64,000 bases of DNA from Lamellibrachia satsuma (lineage: Eukaryota; Annelida; Polychaeta; Sabellida; Siboglinidae): positions 4,161,001-4,225,000 of the forward strand of contig BSQZ01000011.1 of the NCBI GenBank assembly GCA_033239005.1, in the 5' to 3' direction. The position numbers were made by a program, and so were the translations under genes. The notes under the pieces were generated by a model. The model ran no database searches and had not been told where the DNA came from. It saw only the letters and a program-made list of their open reading frames with translations. The first letter of the stretch is position 1. Every line of letters starts with the position of its first letter. Below, piece by piece: positions 1 through 11,068 of this stretch.

Positions 1-82
1 CTCGATAAGCCAATGGCTTCCTTGTCCACTTGCCATCTGGGCCTTTGGCTTGGATGGCAAATCTTGTTAAATCTTGTTAAAT
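1..82 (+). mobile_element. 3' tail of a CR1-like LINE, cut by the window edge
   Basis: These bases match the 3' end of the near-complete LINE at 30.7-34.9 kb (there on the minus strand), including the terminal short direct repeat of the type CTTGTTAAAT. The copy joins LRR-gene sequence directly at about base 83. A reading frame that starts at base 13 and runs into the LRR pseudogene therefore uses a methionine inside LINE 3' UTR, not a natural start. Confidence 0.85.
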
Positions 83-1240
83 CTATGTTGCTTAATTCTA
101 ACCGCATCGCCGACGTCGAATCGGGGAGTTTCGAAAAAACGGATAAACTTCGGTTCGTTGACTTGTCAAATAATCTGATAGACTCTCTCGGAGGAAACGT
201 GTTCCGAGACCTGGTAGGATTGAAGGTGGTTCGATTGGCAGGAAACAAAATCAAAAACATACAGACCAGTGTATTCGTGAACGTCCATCTCGACTCGCTC
301 GATCTATCTCACAATGACATTACGACCGTTCCGAATTCCGCCTTCGTCAACACTTCCATCATATCTCTGAACTTATCCAACTGCCAAATTGAGAACATTC
401 CATCTGAATTCTTGTCTAGCTTGCACCTAAAACTGGACACTCTGGATCTGTCCAATAATAACAATGAAAGTCTGCCGTCTAACGCCTTTGTCCACCTCGC
501 GCATCTGCAAGTGATTTACATGTTAGGAAACAGACTCACATCGATTGAACAATCGATGCTTCCTCCGAGTGTGTCAGAAATACATTTTAACTCATCGGCA
601 ACGACAACAACACAAATGACAACACATTCTTTACGATTAACAACAACAGCACTACGACCAACAACTACTACTGCGACTACACAACTACCATCAGCAACAA
701 CGACAAAGTCAGCATCGATAGTAGCAACAACAAAAACACTAGCCCAAACAACAACGACAAAGAAAGCAAGTACAACAGAAGCAGCAACAACTCTAACAAC
801 AACCTTATCATCAAAGACAACAGAATCGTCGCGACCTCAACCAAGGCCATCAGAAAAATCGAACATTGGTCAAAACACGTCCCAGCATGTACTAGTCCTG
901 TACGTTATGTTGGGTGTCTTTCTGACCGTAGTTCTTGTTGTCGTCAGCTTCGTCGTCTACAAATGTGCACAGCGGCAGATGATGAAGATTGAAAGTAAGA
1001 GAATAAGTAGACGAAACCGCGGGATACTACAAAGCTCTCGGGAAGAATAGATGGACAACCCGATTCGCATATGTACGATGGAATGAGAGCCCCGTCAAAC
1101 GTATGAAAGTCACTACCAAGCCTGCGGAATCCGATGCAAAGACTGAGAAAGCTGATGATATGCGCCTTTAGTGTCGACGGGCATTCCGCGCGCATCGGCA
1201 TCAGTTAGCCCGTAGCCTTCGAATAGATCTGTCAACAACA
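83..1240 (+). pseudogene. LRR receptor pseudogene 1 (5' part missing, tail frameshifted)
   Basis: The open frame to 1050 encodes LRRs, a Thr-rich stalk and a membrane segment, so it would have been a single-pass surface receptor. It aligns with LRR-A from about residue 178 onward, for example LDSLDLSHNDITTVPNSAF near 289-345. The stalk is at about 595-870 and the hydrophobic segment at about 894-963, ending in a basic YKCAQR stretch like the YKCVSR of LRR-A. The signal peptide and N-terminal cysteine module are absent, replaced by a LINE tail. The frame stops at 1050, but bases 1050-1240 still align out of frame with the tyrosine tail of LRR-A (about 18070-18260). It is closer to LRR-A than to LRR-B in stalk and membrane segment. 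I call it a pseudogene; a truncated expressed product is possible but unlikely. Confidence 0.8.
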
Positions 1241-1513
1241 ATTAAGATATGTTAAGACTATATACCGTACTAACACCCGTTCGTCCAATCGTGTCACTAT
1301 TCAATATAACTTTGTTCAATTTCATAATTTGTGTTCGCGGTTTCTCTGGAAACAAGTAATTTGCGCAATTGTTAATGTACATTATTGTACCCTTGGGTAT
1401 ATTAACCATGACTGGTAACAGAGAAAGCACCACTTGACCGAGACTTTGTTGTATATAATATTTACTCTCCTTCCTGGTGATGTTTCGGCCCTATAAATCG
1501 ATACAGTCAAGTT
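1241..1513. other. Spacer after LRR pseudogene 1
   Basis: No gene is recognisable. The stretch is AT-rich and ends with the left copy (1480-1513) of a 34-bp duplication that flanks the LINE fragment at 1514-1625. Confidence 0.4.
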
Positions 1514-1625
1514 TAGGGTTATAAGTAGATGAACATTGTTGGACTCTCGATAAGCCAATGGCTTCCTTGTCCACTTGCCATCTGGGCTTTTGGCTTAGAT
1601 GGCAAATCTTGTTAAATCTTGTTAA
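1514..1625 (+). mobile_element. 5'-truncated CR1-like LINE tail with 34-bp target-site duplications
   Basis: About 112 bp match the last bases of the full-length LINE (3' end at about 30706-30820, opposite strand), including the terminal CTTGTTAAAT repeats. The insert is bounded by 34-bp direct repeats at 1480-1513 and 1626-1659, which begin ATGTTTCGGCCCTATAAAT and differ at two positions. This is the signature of target-primed insertion of a heavily 5'-truncated LINE. Confidence 0.85.
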
Positions 1626-2049
1626 ATGTTTCGGCCCTATAAATGGATACAGGCAAGTTCAGAACGGCGCCGTCAGGCCTGTGTTGTTGGATGATATATC
1701 ACATAGGAACTCTAATATCATAAATTTACTGCGGTGAATCATGCACGTCTTATAAACACGATGAATACAACCTCTATTTTGTATTTTGTAAGTAACATTC
1801 ATGCTCTTTTCAAAGAATTCAGCATAGGAATGCAATATGAGTGCTATTATGTGTCTATGCTACAAGCCACGGTACAGCGTGCTACTATTGCTGTTTTTTT
1901 TCAGTGGGCATGACTTCGCATGTGTTAAGGAGACCTTTGTTTTCTACAGGGTTCCTCATTTAAATATCGCAATTTAAACGACAAGATTGTCTAATAAAAA
2001 AGTACCGTGTAATCTTGGCTTATATATTATATTCAATCAAAATTCAATT

Positions 2050-2272
2050 TATGTACGTATGTAACTATGTACGTACGTACGTATGTATGTATGTATGTAC
2101 GTATGTATGTATGTATGAATGTATGTATGTATGTATGTATGTATGTATGTATGCATGCATGCATGTATGTATGCATGCATGTATGTATGTATGTATGTAT
2201 GTATGTATGTATGTATGTATGCATGTATGTATGTATTTATTTATGTTTATATGCATGTATGTATGTATATGT
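2050..2272. repeat. (TATG)n microsatellite, imperfect
   Basis: Tetranucleotide array with TACG and CATG variants. All overlapping Met/Tyr/Val/Cys or His/Thr/Tyr/Ile open frames here are products of the repeat, not genes. Confidence 0.95.
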
Positions 2273-2289
2273 GTGGCTCTCTGTCTCTT

Positions 2290-2440
2290 TCTTTGATTGA
2301 TCTGATTGACTACTGTTCCTGCGACAGAAATAGTCTGGGGACATCGTAAGGTCGCAATCAGTTCCCCAGTAGTTTGCGCCATCTCGTCCGGTCAGTCGCC
2401 AGATCTCTGAGCCTCTCAAGGTCTCTGTCTGATCGATGGT
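2290..2440. repeat. Dispersed repeat, copy 1 (second copy 4812-4965)
   Basis: The block starting GATTGACTACTGTTCCTGCG is about 90 percent identical to 4812-4965. Both copies sit immediately downstream of a short-unit microsatellite. It may be the 3' end of a retroelement; the family is not identified. Confidence 0.7.
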
Positions 2441-2454
2441 TGACACCCGTTATC

Positions 2455-2835
2455 ACTTACTTGACGTATTGCAGTAATGCAGATTTGGAACAACCATAGC
2501 AGTGACCTGTGAGTGACATACACGCTTCGTGATGTAGGACTTGGTGGATTGATTTGATACATTTCAGATAGAAGTTACATTTCTTGCAAACAGCATCATC
2601 ATGATGCAGCCTGCTCATGTGGGTATCAAACTGAGTTTCCAAGTTCCTGAATGAAACAACAGGGTTGATAGTAGCACCTCCAACCACAAGGTTCTCTGGT
2701 AGTCCATATTTTCTCAGGTAATGGTGGGCCGAGTGCCAGTCTTTTTATCATTTAGCTTTTTCTGAACCATCCAACATTTGATCTCCCTGATGCAGTCCTA
2801 GTGTCCCTGAGTAGCGCGCTCCAGGTCATCAGGTA
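2455..2835 (-). pseudogene. Non-LTR reverse transcriptase fragment
   Basis: The minus strand encodes a short piece typical of the region after the RT catalytic core: EIKCWM then, in a second frame, SFRNLETQFDTHMS and CKKCNFYLKCIKSI, as in L2/jockey-type LINEs. It has frameshifts and is only about 120 codons long. It is a dead fragment on the opposite strand to the LRR genes. Confidence 0.6.
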
Positions 2836-3222
2836 AGTTCAGGTGACTTACATACATACGTGCCTCTCGAAAGATCTCGAAAGGATTGAGGTAATCAACT
2901 CTGAGTATTAGAGACTAATAGATGATGGCGACGGATGGAGACAGCTCGTTTAGAGGGTGGAACACATTAAGTGATATGAACCCCACGCCTCAAAGACCGA
3001 GAGGAAGACGAAGAGTTATGTAACTAATGTAGAATAGTATTCTTTACTCGTGCTGTCTTTATTATGTATTATTGACTGTTAACATACTCTGATATTCAAC
3101 AACGCATGTCCTAGTTACGGATAATTTGCAATCACTGCATAGACTCTATTCGTGACATATAATACAACAGTAAATTTTTACAATTTCAAACTACATCGTG
3201 CAGAGAAACCCGACCAGTAAAG
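2836..3222. other. Spacer upstream of LRR pseudogene 2
   Basis: No coding or RNA gene seen. It probably contains the remains of the promoter of the pseudogene that starts at 3224, but no match to the LRR-A/LRR-B promoter block is evident. Confidence 0.3.
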
Positions 3223-3223
3223 T

Positions 3224-3504
3224 ATGGCGATGATAGACCAACGGTACTATATCGCTGCCCTGTTCGGCCTTCTACTGACGAGCCTCGCTGCTCAGGTCTC
3301 ATGTACACTGGATAATTTCTTTCGCTATCCTGTCAAGAAGTTGTTGACCTGTCAACGACCGAGAAACTGGGCGTCAATTCGCGAAGAACTGAATACAAAA
3401 ATCATCGACCATCTACCGAGCGCTGTCATTATAGACTTCGAACATAAAATCTCGATTGGCATTTTCAAAACTTCTGATGTCAAAGGCGACTTTTCTTGCA
3501 TTCT

Positions 3505-3586
<82 letters not shown>

Positions 3587-3990
3587 CTTTGTGCAATACA
3601 TCATCGGTCGACGTCCGAGATGGCGTACCGTTCTTAGTTGAACTTGGCCTCCGTTAAAACGCTTTAGTGACTCTTGATTTGCGCGGCCGGTGTGGCTGAA
3701 ATAGACGTATTGGATGCTCAGAGACACAACGTTCCACCTGTTCGCATGGCAGACTTCACTGTAAACAAGCGACGTCGAAGTAGGGATTTTTTTTATCAAA
3801 AGGATAACCTTCAGTCTGTCTTGTAATTATCAAATGTTATCATAGGCACTCTTTGAAGGAACGGGAACTAGTTCCGAGATCTGGAAGGAATGCAAGTGGT
3901 TCGATTGGCAGGGAAAAAATCAAAAACATAGAGACCAGTGCATTCGTGAAGGCCAATCTCGACTCGCTTGATCTGTCTCATTTAAAGATT
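3224..3990 (+). pseudogene. LRR receptor pseudogene 2 (N-terminal module, AT array, isolated LRR piece)
   Basis: The frame from 3224 begins with a plausible signal peptide (hydrophobic core YIAALFGLLLTSLAA) and the N-terminal module C-x(n)-LLTCQRPRNWASI, which parallels WLHCEKPSSWASL in LRR-A and LRR-B. After about 90 codons it runs into an (AT)n array at 3507-3585. A short LRR piece reappears at about 3860-3990 (VVRLAG..., NLDSLDLSH) matching pseudogene 1. The central LRRs are missing, and nothing recognisable follows 3990. It is a third lineage of the family, since its N-terminus differs strongly from A and B. The gene is dead as drawn. Confidence 0.7.
3507..3585. repeat. (AT)n microsatellite inside LRR pseudogene 2
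   Basis: About 39 AT units directly abut codon ~94 of the pseudogene. Isoleucine/tyrosine open frames across it are artefacts. Confidence 0.95.
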
Positions 3991-4129
3991 AACATAACAT
4001 GGTCAAAATTACAATATTATGTATTTACTTCATGTTATTAATTTCACCACTGACCATAATTATCTGACGTCCTCACATCTTTATCACGAGAGTAACTGGC
4101 TAACTGTTTAACAGCCATTCGGTAAAATG

Positions 4130-4522
4130 ACCCACTGAATTGTCATAGCAGTGTGCAAGACTGATAAAAACAGGTGTTTCGCAATCATGAGCACGCTGGT
4201 ACGGTCACTGACCAACTGTACTGATAGCCACATTAACGCTGTCCGTGTAACACTACAGATTTTTTTTTATAAACTACAATACCCGCTCATAGTGTGTACA
4301 CCATGCACTGACTAGGTCTAGTTAAAAGAGGGGTAATCATAAACTTACCCTAGTTAAAGATAGCCATCTTGGATGCATGTGTCACGCAGATACTCTAACT
4401 TCACAATCTTGAGAACCTCAAACGAATCGAATCAAATGTACATCCGCATACTCATCCCATGTGCCCCACTAGCATAAATAGTTGAATAATGTCCATGTAC
4501 ATAATGCATGCACATGAATTAT
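4130..4522. repeat. Duplicated spacer block X, copy 1 (copy 2 at about 20110-20530)
   Basis: The block contains AGGTGTTTCGCAATCATG, an AGAGGGGTAAT stretch and GAATCGAATCAAATG, all found in the same order near 20150, 20339 and 20437. Both copies end at a TATG or GTGC microsatellite. No coding potential is seen. Confidence 0.75.
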
Positions 4523-4524
4523 AT

Positions 4525-4635
4525 ATGTATGTATGAATGTATACCTGTATGTATGTATGTATGTATGTATGTATGTATGTATGTATGTATGTATGTATGT
4601 ATGTATGTATGTATGTATGTATGTATGTAGGTATG

Positions 4636-4719
<84 letters not shown>

Positions 4720-4740
4720 GGCGGGCGTGCGTGCGTCACT
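4525..4740. repeat. Compound microsatellite (GTAT)n-(GT)n-(GTGC)n
   Basis: Three short-unit tracts follow each other: GTAT to about 4640, GT to about 4685, GTGC to about 4735. Cysteine/valine and His/Thr/Ala/Arg open frames on both strands are artefacts. Confidence 0.95.
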
Positions 4741-4811
4741 GTGTGTATTGATTGATTGGTTGGTTGGTTGGTTGATTGGGTGACTGACTGATTGATTGGC
4801 TGATGGGTTGA

Positions 4812-4965
4812 TTGATTGATTTGATTGACTACTGTTCCTGCGACAGAAATAGTCTGGGGACATCGTACGGTCGCAATCAGTTCCCTGATAGTCTGCGCCA
4901 TCTCGTACGGTCAGTCTCCATTTCTCTGAGCCTCACAAGGTCTCTGTCCGACCGCAGCCTGACGC
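4812..4965. repeat. Dispersed repeat, copy 2 (first copy 2290-2440)
   Basis: Same sequence as 2290-2440, again just after a microsatellite. The shared layout suggests the microsatellite belongs to, or was carried with, the element. Confidence 0.7.
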
Positions 4966-5144
4966 CTGTCTCATTAAGTTCGGAGCGCCGCACGTCCAGT
5001 AGGTCACTCTATCGGTTTGATCAAACAACTGCAATCCGCCAGTTGTGCTTGAAAAGAATCCCTGTAGCTAGGTCTGACGTCGTAACCACTCCTTAACAGT
5101 GTGCTGATAACGTTTATCTGGTGATGGCTTGATTAATGCCAATT

Positions 5145-5425
5145 GTATCGTGGCAGTTAGCCGTGATCGTTGAACCATGATTATCGCATAGCTAACTATG
5201 GTTCACATGGTTGTTGAGTTTGGTGTAATCGGAACGTTATGTCCTATTGCCAGGACTGTACAGCAACTATTGGCCCACGAAGCAGGTATGTGTACATGTT
5301 TAACTCATGCAGCAGTAGTGTAAGTATGAATCACAATTAAACCTTAACAATTAATGGGGCGTGCATAATGCGGAAAAAAAACTGGTTTACCACGTTCCTT
5401 TGCATAACCATAACGTCCGCCTCCA
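5145..5425. repeat. Duplicated spacer block Y, copy 1 (also at 11125-11345 and 22530-22745)
   Basis: Shared landmarks are GCAGTTAGCCGTGA, GAAGCAGGT and GCATAACCATAAC, in order, in all three copies. In this copy the homology ends at the first 26-bp minisatellite unit, where the other copies instead read CCGCCTATATCGAGCACGG. Confidence 0.75.
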
Positions 5426-8400
5426 TACAGTGTGGGGTCAAGACGTATACATACAGTGTGGGGTCAAGACGTATCCATACTGTGTGGTGTCAAGACGTAT
5501 CCATACAGTGTGGGGTCAAGACGCCTCCATACAGTGTGGGGTCAAGACGTATCCATACAGTGTGTGAGCAAGACGCCTCCATACAGCGTGGGGTCAAGAC
5601 GCCTCCATACAGTGTGGGGTCAAGACGCCTCTATACAGTGTGGGGTCAAGACGCCTCCATACAGTGTGGGGTCAAGACGTATCCATACAGTGTGGGGTCA
5701 AGATGTATCCATACAGTGTGGTGTCAAGACGCCTCCATACAGTGTGGGGTCAAGACGCCTCCATACAATGTGTGGTCAAGACGCCTCCATAATGTGGGGG
5801 TCAAGACGCCTCCATACAGTGTGGGGTCAAGACGTATCCATACAGTGTGTGAGCAAGACGCCTCCACACAGCGTGGGTTCAAGACGCCTCCACACAGTGT
5901 GGGGTCAAGACGCCTCCACACAGCGTGGTGTCAAGACGCCTCCACACAGTGCGGGGTCAAGACGCCTCCATACAGTGTGGGGTCAAAACGCCTCCATACA
6001 GTGTGTGGTCAAGACGCCTCCATACAGTGTGGGGGCAAGGCGCCACCATACAGTGTGGGGCAAGACGCCTCCATATAGTGTGTGGTCAAGACGCCTTCAT
6101 ACAGTGTGTGGTCAAGACGCCGCCATACAGTGTGGGGTCAAGACGCCTCCAAACAGTGTGTTGTCAAGACGTATCCATACAGTGTGGGGTCAAGACGCCT
6201 CCATACAGTGTGGTGTCAAGACGCCTCCATACAGTGTGGGGGCAAGACGCCTCCATACAGTGTGGGGTCAAGAGGCCTCCATACAATGTGGGGTCAAAAC
6301 GCCTCTATACAGTGTGTGGTCAAGACGCCTCCATACAGTGTGGGGGCAAGGCGCCTCCATACAGTGTGGGGTCAAGACGCCTCCATACAGTGTGGGGTCA
6401 AAACGCCTCTATACAGTGTGTGGTCAAGACGCCTCCATATAGTGTGTGGTTAAGACGCCTCCATACAGTGTGTGGTCAAGACGCCTCCATACAGTGTGGG
6501 GTCAAGACGCCTCCAAACAGTGTGGGGTCAAGACGTATCCATACAGTGTGGGGTCAAGACGCCTCCACACAGTGTGGTGTCAAGACGCCTCCATATAGTG
6601 TGGGGTCAAGACGCCTCCATACAGTGTGGGGTCAAAACGCCTCCATACAGTGTGGGGTCAAGACGCCTCCATACAGTGTGGGTTTAAGACGCCTCCATAC
6701 AGCGTGGTGTCAAGACGACTCCATACAGTGGGGGTCAAAACGCCTCCATACAGTGTGGGGTCAAAACGACTCCATACAGTGGGGGTAAGACGCCTCCATA
6801 CAGTGGGGGTCAAGACGCCTCCATACAGTGTGGGGTCAAAATGCCTCCATACAGTGGGGGGCAAGACGCCTCCATACAGTGTGGTGTCAAGACGCCTCCA
6901 TAAAGTGTGGGGTCAAGACGCCTCCATACATTGTGGGGTCAAGACGCCTCCATACAGTGTGGGGTCAAGACGCCTCCATACAGTGTGGGGTCAAGACGCC
7001 TCCATACAGTGTGGTGTCAAGACGCCTCCATACAGTGAGGGTCAAAACGCCTCCATACAGTGTGGGGTCAAAACGCCTCCATACAGTGGGGGGCAAGACG
7101 CCTCCATACAGCGTGGTGTCAAGACGCCTCCATACAGTGGGGGTCAAAACGCCTCCATACATTGTGGGGTCAAAACGCCTCCATACAGTGGGGGGCAAGA
7201 CGCCTCCATACAGTGGGGGTCAAGACGCCTCCATACAGTGTGGGGTCAAAAAGCCTCCATACAGTGGGGGGCAAGACGCCTCCATACAGTGGGGGTCAAG
7301 ACGTCTCCATACAGTGTGGGGTCAAGACGCCTCCATACAGTGTGGGGGCAAGACTCCTCCATACAGTGTGGGGTCAAGACGCCTCCATACAGTGTGGGGT
7401 CAAGACGCCTCCATACAGTGTGGGGTCAAAACGCCTCCATACAGTGTGTGGTCAAGACGCCTCCATACAGTGTGGGGGCAAGGCGCCACCATACAGTGTG
7501 GGGCAAGACGCCTCCATATAGTGTGTGGTCAAGACGCCTCCATACAGTGTGTGGTCAAGACGCCTCCATACAGTGTGGGGTCAAGACGCCTCCAAACAGT
7601 GTGGAGTCAAGACGTATCCATACAGTGTGGGGTCAAGACGCCTCCATACAGTGTGGTGTCAAGATGCCTCCATACAGTGTGGGGGCAAGACGCCTCCATA
7701 CAGTGTGGGGTCAAAACGCCTCCATACAGTGTGTGGTCAAGACGCCTCCATATAGTGTGGGGTCAAGACGCCTCCATACAGTGTGGGGTCAAAACGCCTC
7801 CATACAGTGTGGGGTCAAGACGCCTCCATACAGTGTGGGTTTAAGACGCCTCCATACAGCGTGGTGTCAAGACGACTCCATACAGTGGGGTCAAAACGCC
7901 TCCATACAGTGTGGGGTCAAAACGCCTCCATACAGTGGGGGTAAGACGCCTCCATACAGTGGGGGTCAAGACGCCTCCATACAGTGTGGGGTCAAAATGC
8001 CTCCATACAGTGGGGGCAAGACGCCTCCATACAGTGTGGTGTCAAGACGCCTCCATAAAGTGTGGGGTCAAGACGCCTCCATACATTGTGGGGTCAAGAC
8101 GCCTCCATACAGTGTGGGGTCAAGACGCCTCCATACAGTGTGGGGTCAAGACGCCTCCATACAGTGTGGTGTCAAGACGCCTCCATACAGTGAGGGTCAA
8201 AACGCCTCCATACAGTGTGGGGTCAAAACGCCTCCATACAGTGGGGGGCAAGACGCCTCCATACAGCGTGGTGTCAAGACGCCTCCATACAGTGGGGGTC
8301 AAAACGCCTCCATACATTGTGGGGTCAAAACGCCTCCATACAGTGGGGGGCAAGACGCCTCCATTCAGTGGGGGTCAAGACGCCTCCATACAGTGTGGGG

Positions 8401-9965
8401 TCAAAAAGCCTCCATACAGTGGGGGGCAAGACGCCTCCATACAGTGGGGGTCAAGACGTCTCCATACAGTGTGGGGTCAAGACGCCTCCATACAGTGTGG
8501 GGGCAAGACTCCTCCATACAGTGTGGGGTCAAGACGCCTCCATACAGTGTGGGGTCAAGACGCCTCCATACAGTGTGGGGTCAAAACGCCTCCATACAGT
8601 GTGTGGTCAAGACGCCTCCATACAGTGTGTGGGGGCAAGGCGCCACCATACAGTGTGGGGCAAGACGCCTCCATATAGTGTGTGGTCAAGACGCCTCCAT
8701 ACAGTGTGTGGTCAAGACGCCTCCATACAGTGTGGGGTCAAGACGCCTCCAAACAGTGTGGAGTCAAGACGTATCCATACAGTGTGGGGTCAAGACGCCT
8801 CCATACAGTGTGGTGTCAAGATGCCTCCATACAGTGTGGGGGCAAGACGCCTCCATACAGTGTGGGGTCAAAACGCCTCCATACAGTGTGTGGTCAAGAC
8901 GCCTCCATACAGTGTGGGGGCAAGGCGCCACCATACAGTGTGGGGCAAGACGCCTCAATATAGTGTGGGGTCAAGACGCCTCCATACAATGTGGGGTCAA
9001 AACGCCTCCATACAGTGTGGGGTCAAGACGCCTCCAAACAGTGTGGGGTCAAGACGTATCCATACACTGTGGGGTCAAGACGCCTCCACACAGCGTGGTG
9101 TCAAGACGCCTCCTTACAGTGTGGGGTCAAGACGCCTCCATACAATGTGGGTCAAAACGCCTCTATACAGTGTGTGGTCAAGACGCCTCCATACAGTGTG
9201 GGGGCAAGGCGCCTCCATACAGTGTGGGTTCAAGACGCCTCCATACAGTGTGGGATCAAAACGCCTCCATACAGTGTGGGGTCAAGACGCCTCCAAACAG
9301 TGTGGGGTCAAGACGTATCCATACAGTGTGGGGTCAAGACGCCTCCACACAGTGTGGTGTCAAGACGCCTCCATACAGTGTGGGGTCAAGACGCCTCCAT
9401 ACAGTGTGGGGTCAAAACGCCTCCATATAGTGTGGGGTCAAGACGCCTCCATACAGTGTGGGTTTAAGACGCCTCCATACAGCACGGTGTCAAGACGACT
9501 CCATACAGTGGGGGTCAAAACGACTCCATACAGTGTGGGGTCAAAACGCCTCCATACAGTGGGGGGCAAGACGCCTCCATAGAGTGGGGGTCAAGACGCC
9601 TCCATACAGTGTGGTGTCAAAATGCCTCCATACAGTGGGGGGCAAGACGCCTCCATACAGTGTGGTGTCAAGACGCCTCCATACAGTGTGGGGTCAAGAC
9701 GCCTCCATACATTGTGGGGTCAAGACGCCTCCATACAGTGTGGGGTCAAAACGCCTCCATACCGTGGGGGGCAAGACGCCTCCATACAGCGTGGTGTCAA
9801 AACGCCTCCATACAGTGTGTGGTCAAGACGCCTCCATACAGTGTGGGGGCAAGACGCCTCCGTACAGTGTGGGGGCAAGACGCCCCCATACAGTGTGGGG
9901 GCGAGACGCCTCCATACAGAGTGGGGGCAAGACGCCTCCGTACAGTGTGGGGGCAAGACGCCCGA
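5425..9965. repeat. 4.5-kb minisatellite, 26-bp unit
   Basis: About 175 units of CCATACAGTGTGGGGTCAAG plus ACGCCT, with common variants (GTATCC for GCCTCC, TGTGGTGTC, AAAACGCC, GGGGGCAAG). The plus-strand unit contains no stop trinucleotide and 26 is not a multiple of 3. All three plus frames therefore stay open, and each reads the same 26-residue cycle. The long frames here, up to 934 codons, have no start context, no domain and no codon bias other than the repeat, so I treat them as non-coding. Confidence 0.95.
6680..8990. repeat. Higher-order duplication of about 1.16 kb inside the minisatellite
   Basis: The rare variant run GGGTTTAAG...GCGTGGTGTC occurs at 6680 and again at 7837. The same order of variant units follows for over 1.1 kb, for example the CATAAAGTG variant at about 6899 and 8053. 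The offset is 1155-1157 bp. This shows recent amplification of a multi-unit segment. A partial third start is at about 9468. Confidence 0.8.
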
Positions 9966-10533
9966 TAGGGATTTGATCAATTTATAGTCGTGATTACGAA
10001 GTGAACAATGTGTTTACTTTGATAAAAACTACGCGTTTTCATATGTACAATCTATTATTTCGTACAGATGGTATGTGATAATTTGGAGTACACCCTAGAC
10101 GTCCCCGGGGACTTCTTGCCCAAAAGGAATCGCAAGCCAACGTCGATATATCAAAATACTACCCACTTAAGGGGGCTCCTTGCATCACCCAGTGTGTATC
10201 TGGATGGTACGAGCAATACCCTATGCCATGCATGTCATAAACTCTTAGCATTTGCAACATTACACACTACAAATAAGGGCACACCAGGCTAGATGATCAC
10301 AGTAGGTACAATAAAATATGTCGGAGTGGAATTTATTTGAGACGGAGGAAGTTAGCAGATAAATGTGCAGTTGTGAGTCAGCAACGTATGGTGATTTTGC
10401 ATTTGATTACCGAACTATGATAACGCCCACCTTTAGCCGCTAAACTTGTCTCACATTTATATTAACTACATGTACGCTCATTCCCTGACCCTTTGTATTT
10501 CTAAACATCTGAATGCAAATGCTCCGGGTGCAC

Positions 10534-10700
10534 AGATAACATTATGTTTCACGAAATGGCCCAATTGTAGTTGCACGTTGGAGGTAGCGCTTAAATACAA
10601 AACTGGCGTCGATCTAGAGGGCGATCTGAACTGGCCATGTAGCTCAGTGGCTTTGCCCCGCGATTATGACTGGAGGGACATTCTCAGAATTTCGATTATT
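10534..10700 (+). pseudogene. Possible N-terminal fragment of another LRR receptor
   Basis: A short open stretch reads SCTLEVALKY...LNWPC...DYDWRDIL. It loosely resembles the N-terminal cysteine module of the LRR family (SCTLDNFFRY...LLTCQRPRNWASI in pseudogene 2). The similarity rests on a few spaced residues only and could be chance; it lies inside duplicated block Z. Confidence 0.2.
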
Positions 10701-10809
10701 ATACGAAAGAATATATATGCGGTATATTTCCAGATAATGATACATACATAATGTATGTTTGACTGCATTTGTGTTTGGTTTGCGTGTGACAGTGTGTATG
10801 TCCGTGTGC

Positions 10810-11068
<259 letters not shown>

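Noticed and set aside
6626..9430. A 934-codon plus-strand open frame with a regular 26-residue repeat, looking like a repeat protein
   Set aside because: It exists in all three frames equally, follows entirely from a stop-free 26-bp tandem repeat, and has no start context, signal or domain.
5425..9965. Regularly spaced repeats that might suggest a CRISPR-like array
   Set aside because: Units are contiguous with no unique spacers, and the DNA is eukaryotic; it is a minisatellite.
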